Assembly (NCBI GenBank): GCA_028869355.1
Contig: JAGWSK010000090.1
Location: 1 to 15,489, forward strand
Origin: Alphaproteobacteria bacterium
GTDB taxonomy: Bacteria; Pseudomonadota; Alphaproteobacteria; Micropepsales; Micropepsaceae
DNA: 15,489 nt
Direction of reading: 5' to 3'
Below the pieces are notes generated by a model that saw nothing but the letters and a program-made list of their open reading frames with translations, did no database searches and was not told the origin of the DNA. This document shows, piece by piece, positions 14,916 through 15,489 of this stretch. The translations under genes were made by a program, and so were the position numbers. How positions within the stretch are numbered: position 1 is the first letter of the stretch; each line of letters begins with the position of its first letter.

Positions 14916-15489
14916 AACGCCGCCGCGGCGCGGGTTTGCGGCTCTTGCGCCCGTGCGCAGTTTCGCGCCCGCCTTCTTCTTCCGCCAGTCCGAAGCGCAA
15001 CCCGCCGGTGACCGGCGCCGCCTCTGCGAGCCGTACGCTGATTTCGTCGCCGAGTTTGTATGTCGTGCCGCTGCGCTCGCCGATCAGCGCGTGGCGCTTT
15101 TCGTCATGATTGAAGAATTCCATGCCCAATGACCGGATCGGCAGCAGCCCATCGGCTCCGGTTTCGCGCAAACGCACGAACAGGCCAAAACGCGTGACAC
15201 CGGAAATCCGCCCGGTAAACACCGCGCCAACGCGATCCTGCATATACGCGGCCAGATAACGGTCGGTGGAATCGCGTTCGGCCGCCATCGCGCGCCGCTC
15301 GGTCATCGAAACGTGATCGGCAATTTCCGGGAGCCGCGCCGAATCGCCGTCACCAAGGCCGCCATCACCGAGCTTCAGTGCACGGATCAAACCGCGATGC
15401 ACCACGAGATCGGCATAGCGCCGGATCGGCGAGGTGAAATGCGCATACCGTTGAAGGTTGAGGCCGAAATGGCCGATATTTTCCGCGGC
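14914..15489 (-). CDS. rnr: Ribonuclease R, C-terminal part (5' end outside window)
   Basis: RNase R is a processive 3'-to-5' exoribonuclease that degrades structured RNA. The frame is open from the window edge (15489) to the TAG at 14914-14916, giving 191 residues. The first 30 show the end of the RNB catalytic domain (NLQRYAHFTSPIRRYADLVVHR). An S1 RNA-binding domain follows (about 84-165, from GAVFTGRISGVTRFGLFVRL through GDEISVRL), then a short basic tail (GRKSRKPAPRRR), as is usual for RNase R. RNase II lacks this exact arrangement, so RNase R is preferred. The stop codon lies at the edge of palindromic copy B, so the element may have shaped the tail. It converges on holC. Confidence 0.95.
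   Translation of the reverse strand, partial: AAENIGHFGLNLQRYAHFTSPIRRYADLVVHRGLIRALKLGDGGLGDGDSARLPEIADHVSMTERRAMAAERDSTDRYLAAYMQDRVGAVFTGRISGVTRFGLFVRLRETGADGLLPIRSLGMEFFNHDEKRHALIGERSGTTYKLGDEISVRLAEAAPVTGGLRFGLAEEEGGRETAHGRKSRKPAPRRR

Overview
The window looks chromosomal and alphaproteobacterial, most likely from the Hyphomicrobiales (Bradyrhizobium/Rhodopseudomonas/Xanthobacteraceae-like). The basis is high GC, the gene order mltG-yicC facing rsmA-pdxA-surA-lptD-lptG-lptF with pepA-holC divergent, and scattered GC-rich palindromic repeats. No tRNA, rRNA, CRISPR array, transposase or prophage gene was found. No stretch over 300 bases lacks a gene.

Layout. (1) 1-1278, plus strand: the 3' end of mltG (cell-wall glycan release) and yicC (YicC/YloC-family RNase). 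(2) 1279-3093: a GC-rich multi-hairpin repeat, an unrecognised small secreted protein with four cysteines, a second related repeat, then a periplasmic two-heme cytochrome c. (3) 3094-4746: a PQQ-dependent alcohol dehydrogenase-type quinoprotein 2 nt after the cytochrome, so the pair probably forms one periplasmic oxidation module (substrate to PQQ to cytochrome c). The quinoprotein carries the extra Asp that marks lanthanide-using members of the family. (4) 4724-12691, minus strand: a tightly overlapping operon transcribed lptF-lptG-lptD-surA-pdxA-rsmA. It combines LPS export and outer-membrane protein assembly with pyridoxine synthesis and 16S rRNA dimethylation. (5) 12792-14762, plus strand: pepA and holC, directly abutting. 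(6) 14914-15489, minus strand: the C-terminal part of RNase R.

Two points stand out. First, a roughly 100 bp palindromic element occurs twice: once in the convergent intergenic region between holC and rnr, and once inside the lptD reading frame, where it is translated as a basic extension ahead of the signal peptide. The inner hairpins of the two copies differ at three base pairs, and all three differences are compensatory, so the DNA or RNA fold appears to be what is maintained. Second, the cytochrome/quinoprotein cassette sits where related genomes usually have gmk, between yicC and rsmA, with repeats beside it. Everything else is ordinary core genome. I see no convincing novel defence or mobile system.
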